In this document: piece after piece, positions 1 to 8,488 of the stretch
Numbering within the stretch: position 1 is the first letter of the stretch
Layout of the letters: every line of letters starts with the position of its first letter
From: SAR202 cluster bacterium
GTDB lineage: Bacteria; Chloroflexota; Dehalococcoidia; Lucifugimonadales; UBA3495
Reading direction: 5' to 3'
DNA length: 64,000 bases
NCBI GenBank assembly: GCA_013204585.1
Contig: JABMNL010000055.1
Span: forward strand, 33,315 to 97,314
Program-made: the position numbers and the translations under genes
Notes under the pieces: generated by a model
The model's input: only the letters and a program-made list of their open reading frames with translations
The model's database searches: none
What the model was told of the DNA's origin: nothing

Positions 1-596
1 GTTAGGCTTTCGGGTCCGGAGAGAATAAGCGGCCACGGGGAAAGGTCTTGAAGACTGATTTGCTCTTGTTCCAACAATGGATGCCCTGGTGGCGTCATCA
101 GCACAACGTCGTAACGGAATAATTCTTGGAATTCCAGGGTTGGGTCGTCGGCAGGCGGCGGAGCGCAAAATGCCAGGTCAACCTCGCCGGACTTGAGTAG
201 GCGCATCAGCGGAGTATACGGTCGGGCCATAAGCTGGATTCGCACATCAGGGTATTGCTTGCTGTAGGACTGTATGCCTGGCGGCAAATGGTGCAACACC
301 AAGTCGGGGTAGGCACCAACCACAAACGAGCCCCGGCGTTCGGTGTAGTCCATCTGGGTTTTTAGGGTGTCTACTGCTTGAACCACCGGGGTGACCAACT
401 CCAACAGAGTGGACCCCTCGGAGGTAAGCTGAATTGGCCGCTTGATACGGTCGAAGAGAGTTATACCAAACTCGTCTTCCAGCTTGCGAAGATGGGTAGT
501 TACGGTCGGCTGGCCTAACTCTAAAGTACGGGCCGCCTTAGATACGCTTCGCAGCCGAGCAACATGGTAAAAACTGACAAGTTGGCGCAGTTCCAT
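1..596 (-). CDS. LysR-family transcriptional regulator (3' end beyond window)
   Basis: The frame opens with ATG at 596 and stays open to the window edge, so about 198 N-terminal residues are present and the C-terminus is missing. The first 60 or so residues form the winged helix-turn-helix of LysR regulators (start MELRQLVSFYHVARLRSVSK, then a TQPTVT-like recognition segment, here GQPTVTTHLRKLE). The effector-binding domain begins near residue 90 (FVVGAYPDLVLHHLPPGI). LysR proteins are tetrameric DNA-binding regulators that answer a small metabolite, often controlling a divergent gene. Here the next gene upstream of the start is the biotin carrier gene, in the same direction, so no divergent target is visible. 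The ligand cannot be told. Confidence 0.85.
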   Translation of the reverse strand, partial: MELRQLVSFYHVARLRSVSKAARTLELGQPTVTTHLRKLEDEFGITLFDRIKRPIQLTSEGSTLLELVTPVVQAVDTLKTQMDYTERRGSFVVGAYPDLVLHHLPPGIQSYSKQYPDVRIQLMARPYTPLMRLLKSGEVDLAFCAPPPADDPTLEFQELFRYDVVLMTPPGHPLLEQEQISLQDLSPWPLILSGPESL

Positions 597-768
597 CAGG
601 CGTTGCCTCCCCCAATTACATCACGTGCGACAATATAACATATCATAGTCAATTAGGGTAGTAGGAATAAAACACTATCAAAAACCGGTTCGGTCATCGA
701 TCCGGATAGGTTGGAATTTTATCGACCCGGAGCCATGCTGAGGCGGAGTACCAGGCGTAAAAGTGGCT

Positions 769-1212
769 TTATTCCAGTTCTATTAGGGGGTCGTTGGTTC
801 GCACCGCGTCCATGGGTTGTACCAGGACTTCTTTGACTACACCGTCACGGGCAGCGCGAATACTCTGCTCCATCTTCATGGCTTCGACCACACACACTTC
901 TTGGCCAGCGGAAACTTTGTCTCCGGGCCGGACGAGGATGGAGATTACGCGTCCGGACATTGGCGAAGAGATGATGTTGTCTGGGCCGCTGCTGGGGGAG
1001 CCACGGGTGGGCGGCGGTGGGACCACGATGCCCGGAGTTTGGGTGCGTCCTCGGCGGGGGCGGCGGACCGGAGACTGGTCGGGAAGGCCTTCAACTTCAA
1101 CCAAGAAGGTCTCGCCTTCGACGGTGACCTGAACTGGGGAATGGGTCAGTTCACCAACTTCGACGTTATACCAATTATCGCCAACCTTGATGCGGAGTGT
1201 GGTTACCGCCAA
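769..1212 (-). CDS. Biotin carboxyl carrier protein of an acyl-CoA carboxylase
   Basis: This 147-residue protein ends in a biotinyl/lipoyl domain (from about residue 80) with the biotin-attachment motif EAMKMEQ; the modified lysine should be Lys113. The N-terminal third is a small beta-rich segment followed by a Pro/Arg/Ser-rich linker (about 48-80), as in swinging-arm carriers. It starts with TTG at 1212 and overlaps the end of the biotin carboxylase gene by 10 bp, so the two are probably translationally coupled and form one enzyme. The carrier moves carboxybiotin from the carboxylase to a carboxyltransferase. No carboxyltransferase gene lies in the window, so the acyl-CoA substrate (acetyl, propionyl or other) is unknown. 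Confidence 0.85.
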   Translation of the reverse strand: MAVTTLRIKVGDNWYNVEVGELTHSPVQVTVEGETFLVEVEGLPDQSPVRRPRRGRTQTPGIVVPPPPTRGSPSSGPDNIISSPMSGRVISILVRPGDKVSAGQEVCVVEAMKMEQSIRAARDGVVKEVLVQPMDAVRTNDPLIELE

Positions 1213-2795
1213 CCCCGGTTCCCCAATGTCCGGGAAAGGAGTTGTTCACGGCGTCCATACACCCGCCAAGGACTGAAGGGACTGGGTGCGTTGTTTATGG
1301 GCTGGGCGGACTTCATAGCGATGGCTAGCGAGACGCCAATTGCAGCGGCGATGCCACGTTCGCCGTTCTCGTGCCCATTTTTCTGTCCGTTCTGATGCCC
1401 GTTGCCGTTCTTTTTCATCTTTCCGTTAGCGCATTTATTTTGGGAGCGGTAATGGATTTCTTCAATCCATATCGGCATCGAGCCGGTGTGGTAGGTGGCG
1501 GCTGCGAATTCCTTGGTGGCCAGAATTTCCCTCAGCAACGGAATGTTGCATTTGACGCCTTCTATCCGGAATTCGAGCAGTGCCCTTTGCAGGGTTTTTA
1601 TCGCCTGATTGCGATCCTTTCCCCAGGCCATTACCTTGGCCATTAACGGCTCGTAGTCTAACCCAACGGTATAACCGTTGCAAAGCGCGGAATCGACTCG
1701 AATATGCTCTCCCTCAGGCTGGTGTAGGTCGGTAATATCGCCTGCGTCCGGCATAAATGTCTCGGGGTCTTCGGGGTAAACCCGGACCTCAATGGCATGG
1801 CCGTTTACCTTCACGTCGTCCTGGGTTACGGGCAAGGTTTCTCCGGCTGCGACCCTAAGTTGTAGTTCCACCAGGTCTAGTCCGGTCACCAACTCTGTTA
1901 CGCCGTGCTCCACTTGAAGCCGAGTGTTCATCTCTAGGAAATAGACGCTGCCATCTGCCGAAACTAGGAACTCCACAGTGCCGGTTGATGTGTAGCCAAT
2001 GAATTTACCTAGCTTGATTGCCAGGCTGGAGACCCTTTGCCGCAGCCGTGGTGTTAGCTTGGCAGAGGACGGGGTTTCTTCCACTAGTTTCTGGTTGCGC
2101 CGCTGCACGGAGCAGTCGCGCTCGTAGAGGTGGACCAGGTTGCCATGTTGGTCGCCGACGAGCTGGACTTCAATGTGGGATGCGTCCTTTAGATAACGCT
2201 CAAAGAAGAGACGGGAACTGCCAAAGGCGCTTTCCGCCACCTGCCTGGTGCGCTCGATAAGGGGCATCAATTCTTCTTGGGATTCGATAATGTGAATGCC
2301 GATGCCGCCGCCGCCCCCGGCCGCTTTGACCATTAGGGGGAAGCCCAGTTCCCAGGCTTTGCCAGCGGCGTGCTCGTTGGCTACTGCTTCGTCGGTGCCG
2401 GGGAGTACGGGGAGTCCAGCTTTGCGGGCCAGCTTGCGGGCGCGCAACTTGTCGCCCATTTTCTCCATGACATCTGGGTCCGGCCCAATAAAGCAAACGG
2501 CCGACTCTTTGCAGAGACGGGCAAATTCGGCATTTTCAGATAAGAAGCCGTAGCCGGGGTGGATGGCTTCGGCACCCGACGCCTTGGCGGCGTTCAGGAT
2601 ATTTTCCATGTTTAAGTAACTGTCATGAGGGGGAGCTTCGCCAACCAAATAGGCCTCGTCGGCCATTTTGACGTGCAATGCTTCCTGGTCGACCGTCGAA
2701 TAGATGGCGACAGTCTTTATATCCAACCTCTGACAGGTTCGAATAATACGACAAGCTATCTCGCCACGGTTGGCGATTAGAATCTTGGCAAACAC
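1203..2795 (-). CDS. accC: Biotin carboxylase with unusual C-terminal extension
   Basis: The protein (530 residues, GTG start at 2795) opens with MFAKILIANRGEIACRIIRT, the classic biotin carboxylase N-terminus. It has the glycine-rich ATP-grasp loop (KAAGGGGGIGIHI) and the catalytic EMNTRLQVEHGVTE segment. It carboxylates biotin on the carrier encoded next to it, using ATP and bicarbonate. Stand-alone AccC proteins are about 450 residues. This one adds about 75 residues: an Asn/Gly/His/Lys-rich stretch (around 455-475), then a short hydrophobic segment and an SPWRVYGRREQLL motif that resembles the tail of OadG-type decarboxylase gamma subunits. The resemblance is by eye. The function of the tail is unknown; assembly with a carboxyltransferase is one possibility. 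Confidence 0.9.
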   Translation of the reverse strand: MFAKILIANRGEIACRIIRTCQRLDIKTVAIYSTVDQEALHVKMADEAYLVGEAPPHDSYLNMENILNAAKASGAEAIHPGYGFLSENAEFARLCKESAVCFIGPDPDVMEKMGDKLRARKLARKAGLPVLPGTDEAVANEHAAGKAWELGFPLMVKAAGGGGGIGIHIIESQEELMPLIERTRQVAESAFGSSRLFFERYLKDASHIEVQLVGDQHGNLVHLYERDCSVQRRNQKLVEETPSSAKLTPRLRQRVSSLAIKLGKFIGYTSTGTVEFLVSADGSVYFLEMNTRLQVEHGVTELVTGLDLVELQLRVAAGETLPVTQDDVKVNGHAIEVRVYPEDPETFMPDAGDITDLHQPEGEHIRVDSALCNGYTVGLDYEPLMAKVMAWGKDRNQAIKTLQRALLEFRIEGVKCNIPLLREILATKEFAAATYHTGSMPIWIEEIHYRSQNKCANGKMKKNGNGHQNGQKNGHENGERGIAAAIGVSLAIAMKSAQPINNAPSPFSPWRVYGRREQLLSRTLGNRGWR

Positions 2796-2883
2796 AATTT
2801 ACCCTTCGTATTGAGGAACGGTAGCCCTGAATTTAAGCGTAAAACTACGGGCCCCGCTCAAAAATGAGCTATAAGCTCTGATT

Positions 2884-3657
2884 TTATACCTCAGATAGGG
2901 ACTCATTGTGTAGGCGCTCCAAGAACGAGTTAGAACGAATTTCTTTACCCAACCAATAGCTAACAGTGGTCAAAAGCAGGGATTTTAGTTCTTCTGCCAG
3001 TTCGTCGTCGATGGCAATGTTGCAGGCTTCATAGATGTTGCTTCGGTCAAAGTGACGCAGAATCTTTAGCGCACGCAACGATAGTGGCCTCAGGTGGGCA
3101 TCGTCGGGGCTGCATTCTAGACACAGAGTGCCGCCCACGTTGGGGCTGAACCGGTGGGCGCCGGGCTCTAGTTCCACCCGGCACTCAACGCATTGGTACA
3201 GCTCGGGTGACAGGCCGGATACCTGTAACAAGTGAAGTTCAAAGAAACGCAGGGGAGTGTCCGACTGGGGGTTGGCCGCCACCGCCCTCAGGGTATCAAT
3301 CATCAATTGGAACAGGCCTGGGTTGGCGCTTTCTTCCGCCCCAAAGCCGCCAACTAGTTCGGCCAGGTATTGACCCTTGGCGATGGCTGTCAGGTCTCCT
3401 TTCAATGTGGCGAAGCCATCGACGACTTCTGCCTGGGAGATAACGTCCATGTTGCGGCCATGGGCCAAGGACAACTTTACAATGGTCAAAGGCTCCAGAT
3501 GGCCCATAAGTTTACTGGTCGACCGCCTGGCGCCCTTACCCACCGCGCGAACCTTTCCCTGGTCTCTGGTGTACATGGTCACCAGCAGGTCGGCCTCGCC
3601 CAACGGCGTGTGGCTCAGGGTGATTGCTTCGCAGCGATAAGTCCTGGGTGGGGCCAT
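2884..3657 (-). CDS. recO: DNA repair protein RecO
   Basis: This 257-residue protein has the RecO layout: an N-terminal OB fold (RTYRCEAITLSHTPLGEADLL, where the run Y-R-C-E-A-I and E-A-D-L-L are typical), a helical middle, and a zinc-binding pair of Cys-x2-Cys motifs (CVEC and CLEC) in the C-terminal half. RecO loads RecA onto SSB-coated single-stranded DNA together with RecR during gap repair. The stop of recR lies 2 bp before its start, so recR and recO form one transcription unit, as expected for proteins that form a complex. Confidence 0.92.
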   Translation of the reverse strand: MAPPRTYRCEAITLSHTPLGEADLLVTMYTRDQGKVRAVGKGARRSTSKLMGHLEPLTIVKLSLAHGRNMDVISQAEVVDGFATLKGDLTAIAKGQYLAELVGGFGAEESANPGLFQLMIDTLRAVAANPQSDTPLRFFELHLLQVSGLSPELYQCVECRVELEPGAHRFSPNVGGTLCLECSPDDAHLRPLSLRALKILRHFDRSNIYEACNIAIDDELAEELKSLLLTTVSYWLGKEIRSNSFLERLHNESLSEV

Positions 3658-3659
3658 GG

Positions 3660-4274
3660 CTAGAGCTCCTGGCGGCCCTGAAACGCTCTGCTCAGAGTGG
3701 TTTCGTCGGAATATTCCAATGATCCGCCCACTGGCAGACCCCTGGCAAGGTGGGTGACGCGCAGGTCTTCGCGGCCTTGGTGGCGGCGGATATACATGGC
3801 GGTGGCCTCGCCTTCAAGAGTGGGGTTGGTAGCCACCACCAATTCGACTAAATCCGGCTGGGCCAAGCGGGAGAAAAGTTCTTTCAGCTTTATCTGATCG
3901 GGCCCGATGCCGTTGATTGGCGAAATCACGCCGTGGAGGACATGGTAGAGGCCGCGGTAGCTGCGGGTACGCTCTAAGGCCAGGATGTCTAGGGGTTCCT
4001 CAACGACGCAGACGATGGTCTGGTCGCGGCGGGGGTCGGAGCATATCGAGCAGGGAGAGGCGTCGGTCAGATTCTGGCAATGCTCACAGAATATGATGTT
4101 CTGTTTGGCAGCGGTTACGGCGTCGGCCAGGGCGGTAGCTTCTTCATCGGGCAGTCGGATAATGTAGTAGGCCAGGCGTTGGGCGCTCTTCGGGCCAATT
4201 CCTGGCAATCGGTTAAGTTCTTGCACCAACCGAGACAGAGACGGGGCTGCGCCGGGGACGTTGTCTTGAGTCAT
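3660..4274 (-). CDS. recR: Recombination mediator RecR
   Basis: A 204-residue protein of usual RecR length. It shows the helix-hairpin-helix segment LNRLPGIGPKSAQRLA (about 21-36), a four-cysteine zinc site (Cys63, Cys66, Cys75, Cys78) and a Toprim domain beginning with IVCVVEEPLDILALE. The C-terminus has the Walker-B-like/ARGLPVGGSLEY segment characteristic of the family. RecR forms a ring that clamps DNA and works with RecO and RecF in recombinational repair. It lies between ybaB and recO in one minus-strand operon with dnaX, a conserved bacterial order. Confidence 0.95.
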   Translation of the reverse strand: MTQDNVPGAAPSLSRLVQELNRLPGIGPKSAQRLAYYIIRLPDEEATALADAVTAAKQNIIFCEHCQNLTDASPCSICSDPRRDQTIVCVVEEPLDILALERTRSYRGLYHVLHGVISPINGIGPDQIKLKELFSRLAQPDLVELVVATNPTLEGEATAMYIRRHQGREDLRVTHLARGLPVGGSLEYSDETTLSRAFQGRQEL

Positions 4275-4320
4275 ATTATCGCGAGTGCTTTATTTAAGGC
4301 GCGTTCCTGATGGTGCGTGA

Positions 4321-4376
4321 TTGCTGGTGCGTTGTTGCTGGCGCGTTATTGCTGGCGCGTTATTGCTGGCGCGTTA
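4321..4376. repeat. Four tandem copies of a 14-bp unit between ybaB and recR
   Basis: The unit TTGCTGGCGCGTTA is repeated four times head to tail, the first copy with two changes. It occupies most of the 132-bp gap between the ybaB stop and the recR start on the minus strand. Nothing suggests a protein; it looks like a replication-slippage microsatellite in an operon spacer, and copy number may vary between strains. Confidence 0.9.
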
Positions 4377-4406
4377 TTGATAGAGCTACCGGTCGGCGGC
4401 CCAGGT

Positions 4407-4706
4407 CTAAGAGAAGCCTGGGATGTTCATACCGCCGGTGACCACGGCCATCTTCTGGGCGGCCAGTTCCTGGGCTTTGGTGGAAGCGTCGTTCACTGCG
4501 GCCAGCACCATTTCTTGAAGCAGATCCACCTCTTCGGCGGCCTCTGGGTCAATGGTCACCGACTCGACGATTTGCTTGCCGGTCATCACCACTTTTACTG
4601 CGCCACCACCGGCGCTGCCCTCAACGGTGAGGGTCTCCAGCTCTTCTTGAATCTTCTGCAATTGGGCCAGTTGTTTTTGCGCCTGACGCATCATATTACG
4701 GTTCAA
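4407..4706 (-). CDS. ybaB: YbaB/EbfC-family nucleoid-associated protein
   Basis: A 99-residue protein with the YbaB signature: an N-terminal helix MRQAQKQLAQLQKIQEELE, a beta region with VEGSAGGGAVKVVMTGKQ, then V..VTIDPEA and a C-terminal helix AVNDASTKAQELAAQKM. YbaB dimers bind DNA and are encoded between dnaX and recR in most bacteria, exactly as here. Its start overlaps the dnaX stop by 4 bp (ATGA), indicating translational coupling. Confidence 0.93.
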   Translation of the reverse strand: MNRNMMRQAQKQLAQLQKIQEELETLTVEGSAGGGAVKVVMTGKQIVESVTIDPEAAEEVDLLQEMVLAAVNDASTKAQELAAQKMAVVTGGMNIPGFS

Positions 4707-6388
4707 TCTTCAATCTCCTCTAGGACTCTAGCTCCCATTCCCAGGGCAGTGCGGACTAGAGAACTTTGCTGGGCGGTCTTTGCTGTATTGGCGGTCGCAC
4801 CGCCACCGCTGGCCAGGGCGAGACGGAGCTCGTAGGTTGCCCCAAATGAGTTGGTTACAGCCTCGCTCACCTGACGGCGGGATCCGGGGTCGTCCATTTC
4901 TTCCTGCATTCGTACCAAGTTGGCCTTATTGGAGAACGCCAAGACGAGCGTGTTGTCCTCAAGAGACACGGAGTTGGCCTTGCAGTCGCGGAGCAGTGCG
5001 CCCAGGTTATATTTCTTACCCTTGAGGCGTCCCAATACTTTAACCGCCGCCAGCCACCGAGTGCCAAGTTCGGAGATTGGTTCTGGGTCTGGGGCCGCTC
5101 GCCGCTGGCTGGGAGATTGTTCGGGAACTCTGGCCGGAGGTCTTGCGGGAGCAGGCCGACCGGCATCGGAATTCGGCCCTCTAGTCTGAGGGGGCGGGGT
5201 CGCGCCACGAGGTGCACGGTTTTGTTGAGCCGGGGCCTGGGCTGCGGCCCGGGCAGCGGGAGCTGGCTGCGCTGCCGGTGGGGCGGTATCTTCGCAAATC
5301 TCCACCACGGCCAGTTCCAGGGGTAGGGTGGATGGCGCATCATAGCGCATGTTCACGTCGCCCCAGATTTTTAGACTTCGCACGATGCGCCAGGGGGGTA
5401 AGCTGCCGATTAATTCCTTTAGTTGGGCGGTTACGTCCTCAGAGATGTCAATTGCGTCTTCTGAGCCCCATTGCAGGTGCATTGTGGCCCGCAGCAGCTC
5501 TATGACTTGCTTGTGTAGTTGGCGGAGGTCTGTGCCGCCCCAGGCAGCCCTGTTCACCGCCGATAGCGAGGCCGAGGTGTTGCCCATGAGCAGGTATTTC
5601 ACCAGTTCCAGGGCACTTTCGCCGTTATTCAGGCCCAGGAGTTCCTCTACCTGTTTTAGCGTAACGCCGCCGGTCGAAGAGACAACCAGTTGTTCCAACA
5701 GGTTTTCCGCGTCCCGCAGGCTACCCGACGCGTGGCGGGCCACCAGGCGTATTGCGTCGGGCTCGACGGTCACGCCTTCTGCTTCGGTGATGTCGGCCAG
5801 GCGACCGTAAATTAAGTCCGAGCTGATGCGGCGGAAGTCGAAGCGCTGGCAACGAGAGATGATGGTTGGCAGAATCCGGTGGGCTTCGGTGGTGCAAAGC
5901 ACGAAAATTACGTGGGCTGGCGGCTCTTCCAAGGTCTTTAAAAAGGCGTTGGAAGCCGCGTCGGTCAGCATGTGGGCTTCGTCGATGATGTAGACCTTGC
6001 GCAGGCCCTGGGCCGGGGCGAAGTTCACTTTATCCCGGATGTCTCGTATCTCGTCGATGCCCCGGTTGCTGGCGGCATCTAGCTCGATGATGTCCATGAA
6101 CTGGCCGCCGTTGACCGAGCGGCAGTTGGTGCAGGCGTCGCAGGGATTGCCGTCCTGAATGTCCAGGCAGTTAACGGCCTTGGCGATGATTCGGGCGGTG
6201 GTGGTCTTGCCGCTGCCCCTGGGACCGCAGAACAGATATGAGTGGGAGACCCGGCCCTGCTTGATGGACTGGCGGAGTGTGGTGGAGACGTGATCCTGCC
6301 CAACCAGCTGGCTGAAGCTGGATGGACGCCACTTACGGTAGAAAACCTGGGCATTAGCGGCCGGATCGGTTATGGCCTGGCCAGTCAT
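4703..6388 (-). CDS. dnaX: DNA polymerase III subunit gamma/tau
   Basis: This 561-residue clamp-loader ATPase opens with the DnaX hallmark YRKWRPSSFSQLVGQDHV. Walker A is GPRGSGKT (55-62), the zinc module uses Cys74, Cys83, Cys86 and Cys89, and Walker B/DEAH is at 136-139. A sensor arginine region (TTEAHRILPTIISRCQRFDF) follows. Residues about 365-430 are a Pro/Ala-rich linker, and a C-terminal tau-like domain follows. It loads the beta clamp at the replication fork. No programmed-frameshift slippery run was noticed. It is the second gene of a ybeY-dnaX-ybaB-recR-recO run. Confidence 0.95.
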   Translation of the reverse strand: MTGQAITDPAANAQVFYRKWRPSSFSQLVGQDHVSTTLRQSIKQGRVSHSYLFCGPRGSGKTTTARIIAKAVNCLDIQDGNPCDACTNCRSVNGGQFMDIIELDAASNRGIDEIRDIRDKVNFAPAQGLRKVYIIDEAHMLTDAASNAFLKTLEEPPAHVIFVLCTTEAHRILPTIISRCQRFDFRRISSDLIYGRLADITEAEGVTVEPDAIRLVARHASGSLRDAENLLEQLVVSSTGGVTLKQVEELLGLNNGESALELVKYLLMGNTSASLSAVNRAAWGGTDLRQLHKQVIELLRATMHLQWGSEDAIDISEDVTAQLKELIGSLPPWRIVRSLKIWGDVNMRYDAPSTLPLELAVVEICEDTAPPAAQPAPAARAAAQAPAQQNRAPRGATPPPQTRGPNSDAGRPAPARPPARVPEQSPSQRRAAPDPEPISELGTRWLAAVKVLGRLKGKKYNLGALLRDCKANSVSLEDNTLVLAFSNKANLVRMQEEMDDPGSRRQVSEAVTNSFGATYELRLALASGGGATANTAKTAQQSSLVRTALGMGARVLEEIED

Positions 6389-6404
6389 TACAGTCGGGAC
6401 TCCA

Positions 6405-6977
6405 TCACGTTTTAATCTGGATGTTAAGCGTTTTGAGAGCCACGCGCTCTTTGGATTGCATCAGCGCGGCTTCTTCCGGTTCCATGTGATCGTGTCCGGT
6501 CAGGTGCAACACTCCATGTACTACCAGAAGGGCTAACTCATGTTCAAGGGGTACGCCGCGCTCTTCTGCCTGACGTTGCGTTTGAGGGTAAGACACAATC
6601 ACTTCACCCAGGGGTGAAGGTTCGCCGGGCGGCATGACGAAATCGAAGCCGCCGGTGTCTTCGGGAGGTTCCGATTCGCCTTCCCAATGACCGGGATGGT
6701 TGGCGGAGAAAGACAATACGTCAGTCACTTCGTCCAGTCCCCGGAACTGGCCGTTTAGGCTGCGTACGGTGTCGTCGTTGGTAATGAGCAGACTCATCTG
6801 CGCCGCCTCCGTCCCCTCGATTGCTACGTCCAATGCCGCTTTCGCCACGTTGGTCAGCCAATCTTCAGTAGACGCACCAGACGCACCCGAAATTTCTCCC
6901 AGAATATCGCTGAAAATACTGTCAGCGAATGGCTCATCCACGGATACGTAAACCTGACGGTCTTGTTGGCTGCTCAA
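6405..6977 (-). CDS. ybeY: Endoribonuclease YbeY (rRNA maturation factor)
   Basis: A 190-residue protein with the metal-binding motif HGVLHLTGHDH (about 153-163), which holds the zinc in this single-strand-specific RNase. LNGQFRGLDEVTDVLSFS is the second conserved block. YbeY processes the 3' end of 16S rRNA and takes part in ribosome quality control. It has a somewhat longer N-terminus than the family norm of about 150 residues. It lies 17 bp upstream of dnaX and is likely the first gene of that operon. The 229-bp gap to the divergent gene at 7213 should hold promoters for both, but none stands out. Confidence 0.93.
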   Translation of the reverse strand: MSSQQDRQVYVSVDEPFADSIFSDILGEISGASGASTEDWLTNVAKAALDVAIEGTEAAQMSLLITNDDTVRSLNGQFRGLDEVTDVLSFSANHPGHWEGESEPPEDTGGFDFVMPPGEPSPLGEVIVSYPQTQRQAEERGVPLEHELALLVVHGVLHLTGHDHMEPEEAALMQSKERVALKTLNIQIKT

Positions 6978-7212
6978 ATACGGGTCTCAGGCCTGGGTAA
7001 GGGGATTCAATTGCGGTAATAGACCGTAGCTTTAGGCTGGAAATCGAGGCTGAGGCAATCATAGCACGGTGGCTTCTAGAGCGACAAGAACCGGCGGTAC
7101 AAGACATAACCAAGCTGCTCTAATCAGGTGCTTGTTTGTCTCTTGAGATTGAATCCTAGTGCGCTAGTCGGCATCACATTAGTCACTGTTCCCGTATTGA
7201 GGAGGATTGGTG

Positions 7213-7845
7213 ATGGCCAAGGCTAGACGAAGAAATGGCGGTCGCATTTCAGGGGCGGCTCGTCAAGGATCACAGCAACAGAAGAATAAACTGATGAAAA
7301 ATGGTCTAGGAGCGGCGGCGGTGGTCGCCGTCGTTGCGCTAATCGTATTCGCAGTAGCTTCTAGCAGCAGCAGTAGCGGCGAAGGCGCTAGAGCACCGGA
7401 TTTCGACTTCCAGTTATACCAAGGCGCCAACGACGTTGGTTTCCCAGAAGGCAGCCTGTCTAGCCTCCACGGTCAACCAATAATTCTGAATTTCTGGGCC
7501 GGATTGTGCCCGCCGTGTCGGGCTGAAATGCCGCAGTTCCAGGCCTTCTACAATGAATTCCAAGACCAAATTATGCTGTTGGGCATCGATATTGGGCCAT
7601 TTACCGGCTTGGGATCTCACGACGACGCCGACGCGTTGTTGCGGGAATTGGGAGTGTCTTATCCCGCTGGCTGGACTGACGACTCCAGTGTGCCCCGCAA
7701 ATATGGCGTGACGGGCATGCCCACGACTGTCTTTATCAAATCGGACGGTGAAATATTCAGAAAAAGCGTGGGCGCTATCGATGCTAATTTCCTGGCTAGG
7801 GCCACCCAGGACTTGCTGGCCGCAGAAGCGGTTGAGGGGTCTTAA
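7213..7845 (+). CDS. Membrane-anchored thioredoxin-like (TlpA/ResA) protein
   Basis: I chose the ATG at 7213 because GGAGG lies 7 bases upstream; TTG and GTG codons just before it are in frame but too close to it. The protein (210 residues) starts with a basic segment and one membrane helix (about 29-50), so the rest should face outside. It has a thioredoxin fold with active-site motif CPPC (Cys99 and Cys102) in the context NFWAGLCPPCRAEMP, and the cis-proline segment GVTGMPTTVFI. Such proteins reduce or isomerise disulfides, for example in cytochrome c maturation. No cytochrome genes are nearby, so the client is unknown. The usual WASW before CPPC is WAGL here. Confidence 0.88.
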   Translation: MAKARRRNGGRISGAARQGSQQQKNKLMKNGLGAAAVVAVVALIVFAVASSSSSSGEGARAPDFDFQLYQGANDVGFPEGSLSSLHGQPIILNFWAGLCPPCRAEMPQFQAFYNEFQDQIMLLGIDIGPFTGLGSHDDADALLRELGVSYPAGWTDDSSVPRKYGVTGMPTTVFIKSDGEIFRKSVGAIDANFLARATQDLLAAEAVEGS

Positions 7846-7854
7846 CCAAAGGCA

Positions 7855-8340
7855 CTAGCTTGCCTTCCAGACCTGACGTTCGAATTTTTCGCCCACTAGA
7901 GTATTGGCGGCGGCGGTGTCGATGTCGATGGCAAAGCAATGGAAGTCCTGCTGCTCCAGCGGGATATCAATCTTTTTGCACATGGCCTTAATGTATCTCT
8001 GTCGCTCACCTGGGTCCGTTACGTCGATGGCGTGCCCGTAGACCTTGAACTCGCCCTCGCTGCCGTGACGGTCTGAGACTGCGTTGTGCACGGAGCAGCG
8101 TGGGTCGCGCAGCAGATCAAGCGCCTTTCGTGACTGCCACATCATGCCCAAATAAAGCTGGCCGTTGAAGAACAAAGGCTCCACCGGGGATATACGAGGC
8201 CAGCCGTTCTTGCGCAACGTGGCAATCATCACCAGCCCATGCCGGTCCAAACGCTCTTCGCCCAAAGCGGCCAATTTGGGGTCTTGCTCTGCGAACTCTT
8301 GCCAGGTCAAACTGGGTTCCTCCAGAATTGGACTCTGCAT
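7855..8340 (-). CDS. Pyridoxamine 5'-phosphate oxidase-fold protein
   Basis: A 161-residue split-barrel protein. RISPVEPLFFNGQLYLGMMW, then RKALDLLRDPRCSVHN, is the usual FMN- or F420-binding pattern of small PPOX-like proteins. They act as cytosolic dimers that reduce or oxidise varied substrates, or bind heme or flavin; the true pyridoxamine oxidase residues are not evident, so a PdxH role is unlikely. It converges with the TlpA-like gene, with 9 bp between the stops. In Chloroflexota many such proteins use F420, but this cannot be decided from the sequence alone. Confidence 0.8.
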   Translation of the reverse strand: MQSPILEEPSLTWQEFAEQDPKLAALGEERLDRHGLVMIATLRKNGWPRISPVEPLFFNGQLYLGMMWQSRKALDLLRDPRCSVHNAVSDRHGSEGEFKVYGHAIDVTDPGERQRYIKAMCKKIDIPLEQQDFHCFAIDIDTAAANTLVGEKFERQVWKAS

Positions 8341-8488
8341 TAGCTAATTCATGGTAATTCTATGGATGATTACCGGCAACGAGCGATTGACATGGAATAT
8401 TTGCACTCTGATAATGCCAGAATTCCAGTCAAATATGGGCACGCACTGCCCATTGGGTAGCACAATTTGCCATTGGGGGTAAGAAATC

